A stretch of 64,000 bases of DNA from Streptomyces sp. ADI95-17. Its GTDB lineage: Bacteria; Actinomycetota; Actinomycetes; Streptomycetales; Streptomycetaceae. The position numbers and the translations under genes are program-made. Below, piece after piece: positions 51,022 to 60,077 of the stretch (its first letter is position 1; every line of letters starts with the position of its first letter). The notes beneath the pieces were generated by a model. The model saw nothing but the letters and a program-made list of their open reading frames with translations. It was not told the DNA's origin and made no database searches. The stretch is taken from assembly GCF_003846175.1 (NCBI RefSeq), contig NZ_ML123048.1, positions 247,588 through 311,587 on the forward strand, in the 5' to 3' direction.

Positions 51022-51735
51022 GATGGACCCGAATCCCGGGGCGACCAGTTCCATGCCGTTGGCGCTCGCAAGGATCTCCTCGGGCCGGCGCACGAGATAG
51101 GGCGGGGTGTCCCCCGACGCGTACGCTTCCTGAGCGGCCAGCGTCTGTGGCGTGGCGACCGTGTCACAGAGAACCAGATGGCTGCCGGCCACGGTGCCGG
51201 CCATGTATCGCCGCATGAGGTCGATGCCGGCCTGGGGATCGACATGCCCCAGTGTGGACAGCACCATGACGGCTATCGGCTGTGTCATGTCGAGGGTTTG
51301 CGCGGCCTCCTGGAGCACCTGTTCGGCGTCCATCATGTTCGCGTGCACGTAGTTCGTCATGCCGTCCGGGGCGCTCGTGAGAAGCGCGCGGGCGTGAGCC
51401 AGGACCAGGGGGTCGTTGTCGACGTAGACGATGCGCGCCTTCGGCTCGATGCTCTGTGCGACCTCGTGGGTGCTGTTCTGTACGGGGAGGCCGGTCCCGA
51501 TATCGAGGAACTGGGTGATTCCCGCTTCGCCTGCCAAGTACCGCACGGCACGGGCCTGGAAGGCCCGCGAGGCCAGGGCGAGGTCTCGCGTCTGAGGATA
51601 GGTCGCGATGACCTGGTCTCCCAGCTCCTGGTCGACGGGGTAGTGGTCCTTGCCTCCGATCCAGTAGTTCCAGACGCGGGCGGAGTGGGGTACACCACTG
51701 CGGATCTGAACTTCGAGATCAGGGTTCTTATTCAT
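50947..51735 (-). CDS. SAM-dependent methyltransferase, DUF574 type
   Basis: The 262-residue protein belongs to the actinobacterial DUF574 methyltransferases: 'ARVWNYWIGGKDHYPVDQEL', 'ITQFLDIGTGLPVQNSTHEV' (SAM motif I), 'IVYVDNDPLVLAHARALLT' and the C-terminal 'GFGSISLWRP'. Such genes are abundant in Streptomyces, often beside conservons or regulators; the substrate is unknown. The ATG at 51735 has AGCAAGG upstream and is preferred to the ATG 21 bases earlier. Confidence 0.9.
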   Translation of the reverse strand: MNKNPDLEVQIRSGVPHSARVWNYWIGGKDHYPVDQELGDQVIATYPQTRDLALASRAFQARAVRYLAGEAGITQFLDIGTGLPVQNSTHEVAQSIEPKARIVYVDNDPLVLAHARALLTSAPDGMTNYVHANMMDAEQVLQEAAQTLDMTQPIAVMVLSTLGHVDPQAGIDLMRRYMAGTVAGSHLVLCDTVATPQTLAAQEAYASGDTPPYLVRRPEEILASANGMELVAPGFGSISLWRPSPEEEVAEPVDQWGFVARK

Positions 51736-51756
51736 GTGAAACCTTGCTTCTTCCAT

Positions 51757-52412
51757 ACATGTCGCGGATCTGTTCCGGCGCAGATGCGCCGGGTCGTGCA
51801 GTGTTGTCGGCCTTCAGCCCAGGGAGCCATACGTGCTCGCGGCCTGAATCCGCACCCCCTTCGGCAGGCTGGGCTTGCTGGTCTCAGCCCACACGTGACG
51901 AAGCGCCGGCGCAGGTTGCCCGCCCAGGGGCTCCGCGGGGTCGCAGCGGCTGTGCAGCCTGTTGATACGGAAGTCTCTCAGGCCGCGGTCCAGGTTGCTG
52001 CAGCGTCTCCTCGTAGGAGGCTGCCTGTTCTCCGAGCTAGTTGGTCGGCTGCGGCTGGGTCTCCTGTCTCGGCTCGACAAACATACGAACTGAGCATGTA
52101 GATATCACGGATGTGTGGTCCAGTGACCTGGTTCAGCGTCAGTTTCCGGGGTGGGCAGGGGCTGTGGCGCCAGGAGGTGGGGATTCCTCGGCAAGCCGGC
52201 CCGTTCCACCGCCTCGCCACCCGAGAGCCAGTCGGCTGTGGTCGCTCGGAGCGTGATCGGGTCCGGCGAGCTGTGGGGCATGGCCCCGGGGCAGGAAGGC
52301 AACGCCACCGCTCAGGCGTGGCGTGGGATGCTGAAGTGAAGGCCGACGTCAACTTCGTCGTCTGCGGCGATGACGAACGGGCCTCTGTCCCCAGCGTCGT
52401 TACGGAGGTGAG
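51757..52412. other. 650-bp stretch with no firm gene
   Basis: The best frame is an 88-residue minus-strand one (51814-52080) with a partly protein-like C-terminal part ('LPKGVRIQAASTYGSLG') but an Arg/Ser-rich start and no ribosome site. No family was recognised and no repeat was seen. It may hold further gene remnants. Confidence 0.4.
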
Positions 52413-52925
52413 ATGGGCATGGATCTGCGGGAGCTGGATCCGATACGTCTGAAGCGGATCCCCGAAAAAGATGTCAGCCCGCGCGACATCAGGTGGCTGA
52501 GCCAGATCGACGTCGAGCGCGCGGTGCTCGAAGATCGTTGGGGTGCGCCGGAGATCGCCCACGACGACTTCGCGGAGTGGTTCCGCTTCGCTTTCTCTCC
52601 GGCGGCGGAGGAGGCGTTCATCCTGCTGCGTCAGGTGGACCATCCCCCCGTGCCCGGTTTTGTCCTCAGTGTGACCGCTGGTCTCTTCTCCTCGGAGGCT
52701 GCCGAGCGGATCGTCGAGGTCCTGGGGATTCCCGGGGCTCGCGTGACTCATTTGAACGACGAAGCCGCCCGCTGGCATCCGGTGCGGACAGCCACGCCCG
52801 CTCACCAGCACGTGAATGATCGCGGTGAACAACGTTCATCAGCTGTGTCCTGCGTCCCGCCACTCCGCGGACGCACCCTCGACGGCGCCTCGGCTCAGCT
52901 CTCCCCCGGCACCTCGATGTCGTAG
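52413..52925 (+). CDS. Hypothetical protein, 170 aa
   Basis: A strong GGAGGTG site lies five bases before ATG 52413, the best translation signal in this scar. The first 125 residues look like a real globular protein ('LDPIRLKRIPEKDVSPRDIR', 'DFAEWFRFAFSPAAEEAFIL', 'LGIPGARVTHLNDEAARW'). After that the chain becomes Arg/Ser/Pro-rich and overlaps a minus-strand gene, suggesting an extended or frameshifted C-terminus. Its size and acidic character resemble small immunity-like proteins, but no family was recognised. Confidence 0.55.
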   Translation: MGMDLRELDPIRLKRIPEKDVSPRDIRWLSQIDVERAVLEDRWGAPEIAHDDFAEWFRFAFSPAAEEAFILLRQVDHPPVPGFVLSVTAGLFSSEAAERIVEVLGIPGARVTHLNDEAARWHPVRTATPAHQHVNDRGEQRSSAVSCVPPLRGRTLDGASAQLSPGTSMS

Positions 52926-53137
52926 ACCAGCGCATACACGATGTCCCGGGCCTGGCGCAGGTCGTAGCCCGTCGCGTCCACGATCACCTTGAGCGCCCGG
53001 AAGGTGTCGCCGCCCAGCATGAACATGCGCGCGTCGGCCTGCGCCTCGGCCACAACCGGCAAGGCACGGGCTCGCCGTGGATCCACGCCCCGCGGGATCC
53101 TCGGCAGCCCGCCCTCCTTCTTCCTGCCCCCGAACAC
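52895..53137 (-). CDS. Small hypothetical protein, 80 aa
   Basis: The frame starts MFGGRKKEGGLPRIPRGVDP, a clean basic opening, and contains a helical core ('MLGGDTFRALKVIVDATGYD', 'LRQARDIVYALVYDIEVP'). Codon use fits real genes. There is no known domain. Its 3' end overlaps the preceding plus-strand gene by 31 bases. Confidence 0.55.
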   Translation of the reverse strand: MFGGRKKEGGLPRIPRGVDPRRARALPVVAEAQADARMFMLGGDTFRALKVIVDATGYDLRQARDIVYALVYDIEVPGES

Positions 53138-53322
53138 CTTCTGTCACCAACCCCTCACCCGTACGGCCAAGTTCGTGGGGCGCATCCTATCCGGACGGGC
53201 AGTGGCACTACATCGATCCCAACTGCCCACCGCCCGCGGAACCGGCCCGCGGCAGGCACAACCGCGCCCCCAGCCATGCCGACGGGGGGCGAAGAGCACG
53301 CACGAGCCTGCCTCACCACAGG

Positions 53323-53450
53323 GGCACGTTCTTCAAGGAGTGCGACCACCTGCAGTCCAGGTGATCCAAGTACCCCACGAGTACAAGATTCGCTACCGCG
53401 ACGCGACCGGGAAGCAGACTCAGGAGTCCGGGTTCCCCGCCCGGAACAGG
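53323..53450 (+). pseudogene. Phage-type integrase N-terminal remnant
   Basis: The frame gives 'GTFFKECDHLQSR' then TGA at 53362-53364, where Trp is expected. After a one-base shift it gives 'PHEYKIRYRDATGKQTQESG'. Together these resemble the N-terminal 'GSFFK-C-H--SRWSKCPH-Y-IRYRDA-GKQ' region I recall from Streptomyces tyrosine integrases. No catalytic R-H-R-Y core follows, so it is a small fossil fragment. It lies in about 480 bp without intact genes. Confidence 0.55.
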
Positions 53451-53618
53451 GTGCCGCACGTACCGTCCTGGCGCCGATCCGGTTCCGCTGGTGCCGGATT
53501 GTCCCGGGCCGACGGGTGGTACCGCCTCCGAGCGGGCCCTCACCGCACGCACCTTCGACCTCGCGGTGTTACAAAGGGCACTGGGTTCAGTCGTTTCGGC
53601 CGATTCCGGAGCGCACAG

Positions 53619-56309
53619 ATGCGGTCACTCACGGGCAAGTACCCCCGGAGCCTCGCAGGCCAGGTCTTCGCCCTGCAGGTGGTTGTGGTCGTGCTCCTCG
53701 TGGCCGCTTCGGTGCTGGCGCTCGTGGTGCAGGCCCGGCACGACAGCAGTGCGGAGGCGCGAAACCGCTCCGTCGCCGTCGCACAGACGTTCGCCCATTC
53801 GCCGGGCCTCCTGACCGCGCTGAAGGCTCCTGATCCTTCCAGAGTGCTCCAGCCGCTCACCGAGGCGGGTCGGAAGGCGGCGGGCGTCGATTTCATCGTG
53901 GTGATGGACACGAACGGGATCCGCTACACGCATCCCCGGCCTGAGCTGATCGGGAAGAGGGTCGTCGCCACCATCGCGCCGGCGCTGGCCGGCCACGTGT
54001 ACACCGAGACGGTCAACGGCCCGCTCGGCCGCGAGGCGCAGGCGATCGTCCCCGTCCACGAACACGCGCAGGTCGTCGCCCTGGTGGCCGCCGGCATGAA
54101 GGTCGAGAAAGTGACCGGAGCGGTGGCACGGCAGATTCCGATCATCCTCGGTGCAGGAGCGATCGCGCTCGGAGTGGCCACGAGCGGGACGGCCCTGGTG
54201 ACCAGGCGGCTGCGGCGGCAGACCCACCGTCTGGGCCCTGTCGAGATTAGTCGCATGTACGAGCATCACGACGCGGTGCTGCACGCCGTGCGCGAAGGCG
54301 TGCTCATCGTCAGCAAGGACGGTCGACTGCTGCTGGCCAACGACGAGGCCAGACGGTTGCTGGATCTGCCGCTCGACGCCGAGGGGCGACGCATCCCGGA
54401 CTTGTCCAGCCTTGATCCCGGCATGGTGGAGCTGCTGACCTCGGGGCGCGCGGCCACGGACGAAGTGCACCTCGTGGAGGGCCGACTGCTCGCGGTGAAC
54501 CAGCGGCCCACGGATCGTCACGGTGGCCCCCAGGGGACGGTCGCGACCCTGCGTGACTCGACAGAACTGCGGGTGCTGTCCGGCAGGGCGGAGAACGCCC
54601 GCGAGCGGCTGAGCCTGCTGTACGACGCGGGCCTCGGAATCGGTACCACGCTCGATGTGGTGCGCACGGCCGACGAACTGACCGAGATCGCGGTCCCCCG
54701 GCTCGCCGACTTCGCAACCGTCGATCTGGCCGAACCGGTCCTCCACGGTGACGAGCCGACCAGTACGGACACGGACATGCGCCGCACCGCTGTACATGGC
54801 ATCCGGGACGACCATCCCCTGTACAAAGTCGGCCAGCTGATCGACTTCCTCCCCTCCACACCACAGGCACGGGCCTTCGCCACCGGCCGGCCGGAGCTGG
54901 TGCCCGACCTGTCCGCCGCACCCGGCTGGCTCGCCCAGGACCCGGAGCTGACGCGGACGATCGTCGATTACGGCATCCATTCGCTCATCACGGTGCCCCT
55001 CCAGGCACGGGGCGTCGTCCTGGGAATGGCCAACTTCTGGCGCTCCGAGAAGCCCCGGCCGTTCGAGGAAGACGACCTGTCCCTGGCCGAAGAACTGGTC
55101 GCCCGGGCGGCCGTCAGCATCGACAACGCCCGCCGCTACACCCGCGAGCACGCCATGGCCGTCACCCTGCAACGCAGCCTGCTCCCGCGGGCCCTGCCCG
55201 AACAGAGCGCGCTCGACGTCGCCCATCGCTACCTGCCCGCAATCTACGGGGTGAGCGGCGACTGGTTCGACGTGATCACTCTCCCGGGCAGCCGGGTGGC
55301 GCTGGTCGTCGGGGATGTCGTCGGCCACGGCCTGCACGCGGCCGCGACGATGGGACGGCTGCGTACGGCCGTGCACAACTTCTCCACACTCGACCTGCCG
55401 CCCGACGAGATCCTCCGCCACCTCGACGACCTGGTCGGGCGCATCGACCAGGAGGAGGCGGAATCCACCGCCGATACGGGGATCACAGGAGCCACCTGCC
55501 TGTACGCGATCTACGATCCTGTCTCCCACCACTGCGCCATGGCCCGTGCAGGGCACCCCCCGCCCGCGCTGGTCCGGCCCGACGGCAGTGTGTCGTTCCC
55601 CGACCTCCCGGCCGGCCCTCCCCTGGGCCTGGGCGCCATGCCGTTCGAGACGGCCGAACTGGAGGTGGCGGAGGGCACGCAGTTCGTCCTCTACACCGAT
55701 GGGCTCATCGAGGACCGCACCCGGGACATCGACGTGGGGATCGAGCTGCTGCGTCAGGCCCTGGCGTGCCATCCCGACCGGTCGCCGGAGGAGAGCTGCC
55801 AGGCGGTCCTCGACGCGCTCCTGCCGGATCGGCCGACGGACGATGTGGCGCTGCTCATCGCCCGGGCGCGGGCGATCCCGCCCGACCATGTCGCCGACTG
55901 GGACGTTCCGTTCGATCCTGCCGCTGTGGCGGGAATGCGTGCCGCCGTGGCAGAGCAAGTCGACGACTGGGGTCTGTCGGAGCTTGCGTTCGCCATGGAA
56001 CTGCTGCTCAGCGAGTTGATCACCAACGCCATCCGCTACGGCTCCGCGCCGGTCACCGTACGACTGCTGTACGACCGCACCCTGACCTGCGAGGTGGCCG
56101 ACAGCAGCAGCACCTCGCCCCATCTGCGTGATGCCGCCGCGATGGACGAAGGGGGCCGCGGTCTGTTCCTCGTGGCACAGCTGGCCGAGCGCTGGGGCAC
56201 CCGTTACACCCCCCAGGGAAAGGTCATCTGGGCGGAGATGTCGTTGCCCCGGCCCGACGGAAGCACGGAAGGCACGGCGCGGCCGGACATCCTCGACGCG
56301 GAACTCTGA
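53619..56309 (+). CDS. PAS-GAF-PPM phosphatase with HATPase domain
   Basis: An 896-residue membrane signalling protein. Residues 12-38 form TM1, an extracellular Cache-like sensor follows (about 40-170), and TM2 lies near 175-195. Next come a PAS domain ('HDAVLHAVREGVLIVSKDGR'), a GAF domain ('SLLYDAGLGIGTTLDVVRTA' onward), and a SpoIIE-type PPM Ser/Thr phosphatase (about 510-745, with 'GDWFDVITL', 'VGDVVGHGLHAAATMG' and 'YTDGLIEDR'). At the C-terminus is an RsbW-like HATPase ('ELLLSELITNAIRYGSAPV', 'DEGGRGLFLVAQLAERWG'). It should dephosphorylate anti-anti-sigma factors and may also bind or phosphorylate partners. It starts at ATG 53619. Confidence 0.93.
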   Translation: MRSLTGKYPRSLAGQVFALQVVVVVLLVAASVLALVVQARHDSSAEARNRSVAVAQTFAHSPGLLTALKAPDPSRVLQPLTEAGRKAAGVDFIVVMDTNGIRYTHPRPELIGKRVVATIAPALAGHVYTETVNGPLGREAQAIVPVHEHAQVVALVAAGMKVEKVTGAVARQIPIILGAGAIALGVATSGTALVTRRLRRQTHRLGPVEISRMYEHHDAVLHAVREGVLIVSKDGRLLLANDEARRLLDLPLDAEGRRIPDLSSLDPGMVELLTSGRAATDEVHLVEGRLLAVNQRPTDRHGGPQGTVATLRDSTELRVLSGRAENARERLSLLYDAGLGIGTTLDVVRTADELTEIAVPRLADFATVDLAEPVLHGDEPTSTDTDMRRTAVHGIRDDHPLYKVGQLIDFLPSTPQARAFATGRPELVPDLSAAPGWLAQDPELTRTIVDYGIHSLITVPLQARGVVLGMANFWRSEKPRPFEEDDLSLAEELVARAAVSIDNARRYTREHAMAVTLQRSLLPRALPEQSALDVAHRYLPAIYGVSGDWFDVITLPGSRVALVVGDVVGHGLHAAATMGRLRTAVHNFSTLDLPPDEILRHLDDLVGRIDQEEAESTADTGITGATCLYAIYDPVSHHCAMARAGHPPPALVRPDGSVSFPDLPAGPPLGLGAMPFETAELEVAEGTQFVLYTDGLIEDRTRDIDVGIELLRQALACHPDRSPEESCQAVLDALLPDRPTDDVALLIARARAIPPDHVADWDVPFDPAAVAGMRAAVAEQVDDWGLSELAFAMELLLSELITNAIRYGSAPVTVRLLYDRTLTCEVADSSSTSPHLRDAAAMDEGGRGLFLVAQLAERWGTRYTPQGKVIWAEMSLPRPDGSTEGTARPDILDAEL

Positions 56310-56470
56310 CCGCTGGACCGGCAAGTCCCCGACAAGAGCGATCCGGAGGAGCACCCTCGCGGGTGGTGAAGATGATGGCTGGCATGTGGCTGGTCAAAGT
56401 GTCACCGTCGGCGTGGGTACCGGCTGTCCGTGAGCGACGATTACGCCGCCGTGCAAAAGGAGTTGGGATG

Positions 56471-56719
56471 TCAGCGCGTCGATACGCGGTTCACCGCGTA
56501 TGCGTTCCGGGGCAGGTACGACGCGCCGGACAGGATCCAGGGTCCACCGAAGCCGAGCAGGGCCCGCGGCCGGCCCCAGTCGGTCGCGGCGAAGACCACC
56601 AGCCCGACGCAGATCAGGAAGACCGCGAAGTTCGGCCATTCGAGCCTGTGTCGGCCTGCCCAGAGGTCACCGACGAAGTGGTTGGCGTGCGGTATCCCGC
56701 ACAGCTGTGATCCTCTCAC
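56471..56719 (-). CDS. Small membrane protein, 82 aa
   Basis: From GTG 56719 the frame has one strong hydrophobic segment ('WPNFAVFLICVGLVVFAATD') and a second, weaker one ('LLGFGGPWILSGASYL'). The N-terminal 30 residues are His/Trp/Arg-rich. No ribosome site or family is evident. It may be a real two-helix protein or the tail of a lost membrane gene. Confidence 0.4.
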   Translation of the reverse strand: MRGSQLCGIPHANHFVGDLWAGRHRLEWPNFAVFLICVGLVVFAATDWGRPRALLGFGGPWILSGASYLPRNAYAVNRVSTR

Positions 56720-57023
56720 CGTCCTTGGGTTGCCGCGCGGCTGGGAACCGCCTTGGAGGGCTGAGAGCCCCCAGGCCGCGAAACGATCACGAGCAGTCAG
56801 GCGGAAGCCGTAACCCCGACACCAGAAGCTGACTAACTATCAGAACTGTCAGCATCGGGTCAGCATCCATCCGGGCAGACCCTGCCGCAGATGGCCGCAC
56901 CCGCGAATCTCGGGGATGTCTGCGGACCACCAGCGGCCAGCGCATTCGATGCCGCTCGGCGAAGTGCCGCGAGCAGCGCCGGCTAGCTGAATCGAAAGAC
57001 GACGCCGAGCGCCGAAGGCCTCG
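56720..57023. other. 300-bp stretch without a gene
   Basis: This lies between the small membrane protein and pirin. Frames on both strands are short or shadow-like, and there is no repeat, tRNA or strong hairpin. Confidence 0.5.
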
Positions 57024-57989
57024 TCAACGCACCCGACCACGCGGCTTGAGCGGTCCTGGCGGGAGTGCAGGGGCGGCCAGTCGGGCACCGTCGTAGCCGT
57101 GGACCTCGCCGAAGCGGGAGGTCTCCATCCAGGCCCGCCTGGCCTCCTCGATCTCCTCGTGGGAGCGCCCGATGAAGTTCCACCACATGACGATCTCTTC
57201 CTCGAAGGGCTCGCCGCCGAGGAGCATGAGGCCCGCGTCGCTGTCCGCGCGCAGCGGGAGTTCGGAGCGGCCGCAGCCGAGGTAGAGCATGGAGCCGGGC
57301 TGCACGGGCACGCCGTCGACCTCGGCACGGCCGGACATGGAGAGCACCGCGTACTCGAAGTCCGGGTCCAGCGGCAGCCGGGCCTCGGCGCCCGCGGTCA
57401 GGGCGAGGTCTGCGCCGACGATCGGGGTGTACGCGGTGCCGGGCGAGGTGGTGCCGTCGAGCTCGCCCAGGATCAGGGTGGCGGTGAGGCCCGGGGCGGA
57501 GACGGTCGGCAGGTCGGTGTGGTGCTGGAAGTGGGGCTCGACGTGGCGGTGGGCGGACGGCAGTGCGACCCAGAGCTGGGCGCCGTGCAGGAACCTCGCG
57601 TGGGACTTCGGGCTCTCCTCGGAGTGGCTGATGGCCCGGCCGGAGGTCATCAGCCCCAGTTCGCGCGGGCGGATCGTGCGCAGACTGCCGACGCTGTCCC
57701 GGTGCAGGACCTCGCCCTCGTGCAGCCAGCTGACCGTCTGCAGGCCCATGTGAGGGTGCGGCGGCACCTGCATCCCGGGTTCGTCCGCGATGTCGTCGGG
57801 ACCGTAATGATCGACGAAGGCCCAGGCGCCGACCATCCGGCGGCCCAGGTTGGGCAGCAGTCTGCGGACCTCGGTGGACTCGCCCAGCCGGACGTGGCGA
57901 GGGGTGAGGAGTTCACGCACGGGCTCGGCGACGACGAAACCCCGTCCTCCACAGACGGAGAGTGCGGCCTGGCGATCGAGATTGCTCAT
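57024..57989 (-). CDS. Pirin-family protein
   Basis: The 321-residue bicupin has the pirin metal site in the N-terminal cupin: 'PPHPHMGLQTVSWLHEGEVL' (His, His) and 'SGRAISHSEESP' (His, Glu). The C-terminal cupin ends with 'MLLGGEPFEEEIVMWWNFIG' followed by 'RSHEEIEEAR', all typical. Bacterial pirins act as quercetinases or bind metabolic enzymes. The ATG at 57989 (MSNLDRQAALSV) is chosen; frame continues upstream without a better start. It is divergent from the TPR gene. Confidence 0.94.
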   Translation of the reverse strand: MSNLDRQAALSVCGGRGFVVAEPVRELLTPRHVRLGESTEVRRLLPNLGRRMVGAWAFVDHYGPDDIADEPGMQVPPHPHMGLQTVSWLHEGEVLHRDSVGSLRTIRPRELGLMTSGRAISHSEESPKSHARFLHGAQLWVALPSAHRHVEPHFQHHTDLPTVSAPGLTATLILGELDGTTSPGTAYTPIVGADLALTAGAEARLPLDPDFEYAVLSMSGRAEVDGVPVQPGSMLYLGCGRSELPLRADSDAGLMLLGGEPFEEEIVMWWNFIGRSHEEIEEARRAWMETSRFGEVHGYDGARLAAPALPPGPLKPRGRVR

Positions 57990-58167
57990 GGCGCTCAACC
58001 TATTCCTGAGCGGGTCCGGGAGTGCCGGTACCCACGCCGATAATTTAGTGGAATATTCAATCACCATGCGCCGTTGGGGCAGTCACAGGGTGGTTGAGCA
58101 GCGGCTCGGCCACCGGTTGGACGGAGCGGGGCAGGACCCCGGCACGGTCCGTGACTGAGGAGGTCAA

Positions 58168-58551
58168 GTGAGCGACACCTACTACGAGTTCGGCACGGCT
58201 GCCGACCGCTGGGACCGTGCGCAGATGTTCTTCGAGGCCAAGGAGTACATGAGCGCGGCCCGGATCCTGGAGGGGCTGGTCGAGGAGGTCCCGGAGCAGG
58301 TGTCGCCGCGTCTGCTGCTGGCCCGGACCTACTACCACTCGGCACGGCTCGGCAAGGCCGAGACGGAGTTGCGGGCGGTGCTGGAGCGTGACCCGGTCGA
58401 GCACTACGCGCGGCTGATGCTCGGCCGCACCCTTGAGCGTCAGGGGCGGAGCGCGGAGGCGGCCGGTCATCTGCGGATGGCGGCGGCGTTCTCCGGGGAC
58501 TTCGAATTCGCTCCGGACGGGGCGGCCGCTCAGGGGTCGTCGGGCACATGA
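58168..58551 (+). CDS. Tetratricopeptide-repeat protein
   Basis: The 127-residue protein has about two and a half TPR units: 'WDRAQMFFEAKEYMSAARIL', 'SPRLLLARTYYHSARLGKAE' and 'EHYARLMLGRTLERQGRSAE'. The start is GTG 58168, with AGGAGG seven bases upstream. The protein is probably a cytoplasmic scaffold; the partner is unknown. It is divergent from pirin with a 178-bp gap. Confidence 0.9.
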   Translation: MSDTYYEFGTAADRWDRAQMFFEAKEYMSAARILEGLVEEVPEQVSPRLLLARTYYHSARLGKAETELRAVLERDPVEHYARLMLGRTLERQGRSAEAAGHLRMAAAFSGDFEFAPDGAAAQGSSGT

Positions 58552-58689
58552 GTCCGGGAGGGGCACGGTGCGGGGGGCCGCCCCGGCGTCGTATGCGCAT
58601 GGCATGCACATCGGTATCGACGCCGTCGGCGGCCGCCCGGCCGATTTTCGGATGCCGTGCACCCGTCCCGCGTGATACTTCACTCCCTC

Positions 58690-59196
58690 ATGACCGACCT
58701 TGAGACGCCTCGCCTCCTGCTCCGCCCGATGAACGCCTCCGACGCCCTGCGGGTGATCTCCGGCACGCCCGGTGACGGGGCCCGCTGGGCGCCCGGCTAT
58801 CCGTCCCCCGGGGAGAACTCCGCGGCCCAGCGCTACCTGGAGACCTGTGCGACGACCGGCGATCCGAGCCCCTTCTGTTCGTACGAGATACGGCGCCGCA
58901 CGGACGGACTGGTGATCGGCGGCATGGGATTCCATGGCGCGCCGGACGAGGACGGGGACGTCACGATCGGCTACGGCCTCGTCCCCTCGGCGCAAGGGAT
59001 GGGCTACGCCTCCGAGGCGTTGCGCGCCCTGTTGCTGTTCGCCCGTGAGCAGGGGGTGCGTCGTGTGCACGGTGACACCGACCTGGACAACATCGCGTCC
59101 CAGCGCGTCATGGAAGCCGTCGGCATGCGTCTGGAGAAGCAGGACGAGCGGCTGAAGTACTACCGGACCGACTGGGACCCACAGCCCGAGTTGTGA
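58690..59196 (+). CDS. GNAT-family acetyltransferase
   Basis: The 168-residue protein has the RimJ-like start 'LETPRLLLRPMNASDALRV', the beta4 strand 'GLVIGGMGFHGAPDEDGDV', the acetyl-CoA loop 'LVPSAQGMGYASEALRALL' and 'DTDLDNIASQRVMEAVGMRL'. It probably acetylates a small amine or a protein N-terminus. The start at ATG 58690 gives MTDLETPR. It stands alone before a strong terminator. Confidence 0.93.
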   Translation: MTDLETPRLLLRPMNASDALRVISGTPGDGARWAPGYPSPGENSAAQRYLETCATTGDPSPFCSYEIRRRTDGLVIGGMGFHGAPDEDGDVTIGYGLVPSAQGMGYASEALRALLLFAREQGVRRVHGDTDLDNIASQRVMEAVGMRLEKQDERLKYYRTDWDPQPEL

Positions 59197-59214
59197 GCCG
59201 GGGGGGGCGGAACG

Positions 59215-59250
59215 CCGGTACCCCGCCGGGAGGTCCCGGCGGGGTACCGG
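59215..59250. terminator. Bidirectional terminator between GNAT and cbtA genes
   Basis: Two perfect 17-base arms (59215-59231 and 59234-59250) have a two-base loop. The hairpin sits between convergent genes, 19 bp after the GNAT stop. Confidence 0.8.
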
Positions 59251-59276
59251 TCGTCGGTCCGCGTGTGTGGTGCCGG

Positions 59277-60050
59277 TCAGCGGGCCGCGGTGGCCGGGCG
59301 GTTCGCGCCGCTGCTTCCGGTGGTGACGGTTCCGGTCCTCGGTACGAGCAGCCGGTCCGTCAGATGGCCGAAGAGGAGCCCGAAGGTCACCCAGAGGGTG
59401 GCCTGTACGGCGAGGGTGCTCAGCCGGAACTCCCAGAGCAGGGAGGCCGGGAAGTCCTTGCCGACTTCGTTGTACGAGGGCAGGAACGCGTAGGCGAGCC
59501 CGATCACCAGGACGTACCCGGCGGATGCCGTGATCGTCGCGTTCCAGTTGCCCAGGCGCGGAGCCAGCCGTTTGCCGAGGATGACGGCGGCGACGGCCAG
59601 CAGCACGCTGAGGGCGACCATCAGGAAGAACAGCGCGGTGCGCGGGCCGATGGTGTCGGGGTTGCCGACGGCCGGCGGGTTGGCCGGGTACTTCAGGAAC
59701 GGGACGACGTACACCGTCAGCAGTGCCGCACCCGCGATCAGCGCGGCCGTGGCCCGCGGGCCGAACCTGCCGATCCGGCCGAGGGCGTAACAGAAGACGA
59801 GTGCGGCGATGCCGCCGATGGCGACGCCGAAGACCAGTACACCGGTGGCGAGGCCGGCGGTGGACTGCACGGTGCGGCTGACCAGTTCCTCGCCGCCGTC
59901 GTGGTGGTGGCTGTGCGCCTCCTCCAGGGCGATGGCCGCGTCCACACGCGACTCACCGAGGAAGTAGGCGACCAGCAGAGCGAGCGCGCCCGCGGCGAGA
60001 CCGGCCAGCATGCCGCGGACGAGCAGGGCTCTGACAGATATGGAGTTCAT
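59277..60050 (-). CDS. cbtA: Cobalt transporter subunit CbtA
   Basis: The 257-residue membrane protein has six or so helices. After the first helix it carries the His-rich 'EEAHSHHHDGGEELVSRTV', a likely metal-binding loop that marks CbtA. Later segments ('GLATGVLVFGVAIGGIAALV', 'ALFFLMVALSVLLAVAAVIL') fit the family. It is the larger of the two-subunit cobalt permease CbtAB and lies 27 bp downstream of cbtB on the same strand. Both are under a cobalamin riboswitch, which supports a role in cobalt uptake. Confidence 0.94.
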   Translation of the reverse strand: MNSISVRALLVRGMLAGLAAGALALLVAYFLGESRVDAAIALEEAHSHHHDGGEELVSRTVQSTAGLATGVLVFGVAIGGIAALVFCYALGRIGRFGPRATAALIAGAALLTVYVVPFLKYPANPPAVGNPDTIGPRTALFFLMVALSVLLAVAAVILGKRLAPRLGNWNATITASAGYVLVIGLAYAFLPSYNEVGKDFPASLLWEFRLSTLAVQATLWVTFGLLFGHLTDRLLVPRTGTVTTGSSGANRPATAAR

Positions 60051-60077
60051 GAGGTTTCCCCAGGATCGGACGGTACG

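Noticed and set aside
51978..52832. 284-codon minus-strand frame in the scar
   Set aside because: Mixed, Arg/Pro-rich translation with no start signal; its right part is a shadow of the hypothetical gene at 52413-52925.
56849..57328. Minus-strand 159-codon frame at the end of pirin
   Set aside because: Overlaps pirin in another frame and has a Ser/Pro/Arg-rich translation.
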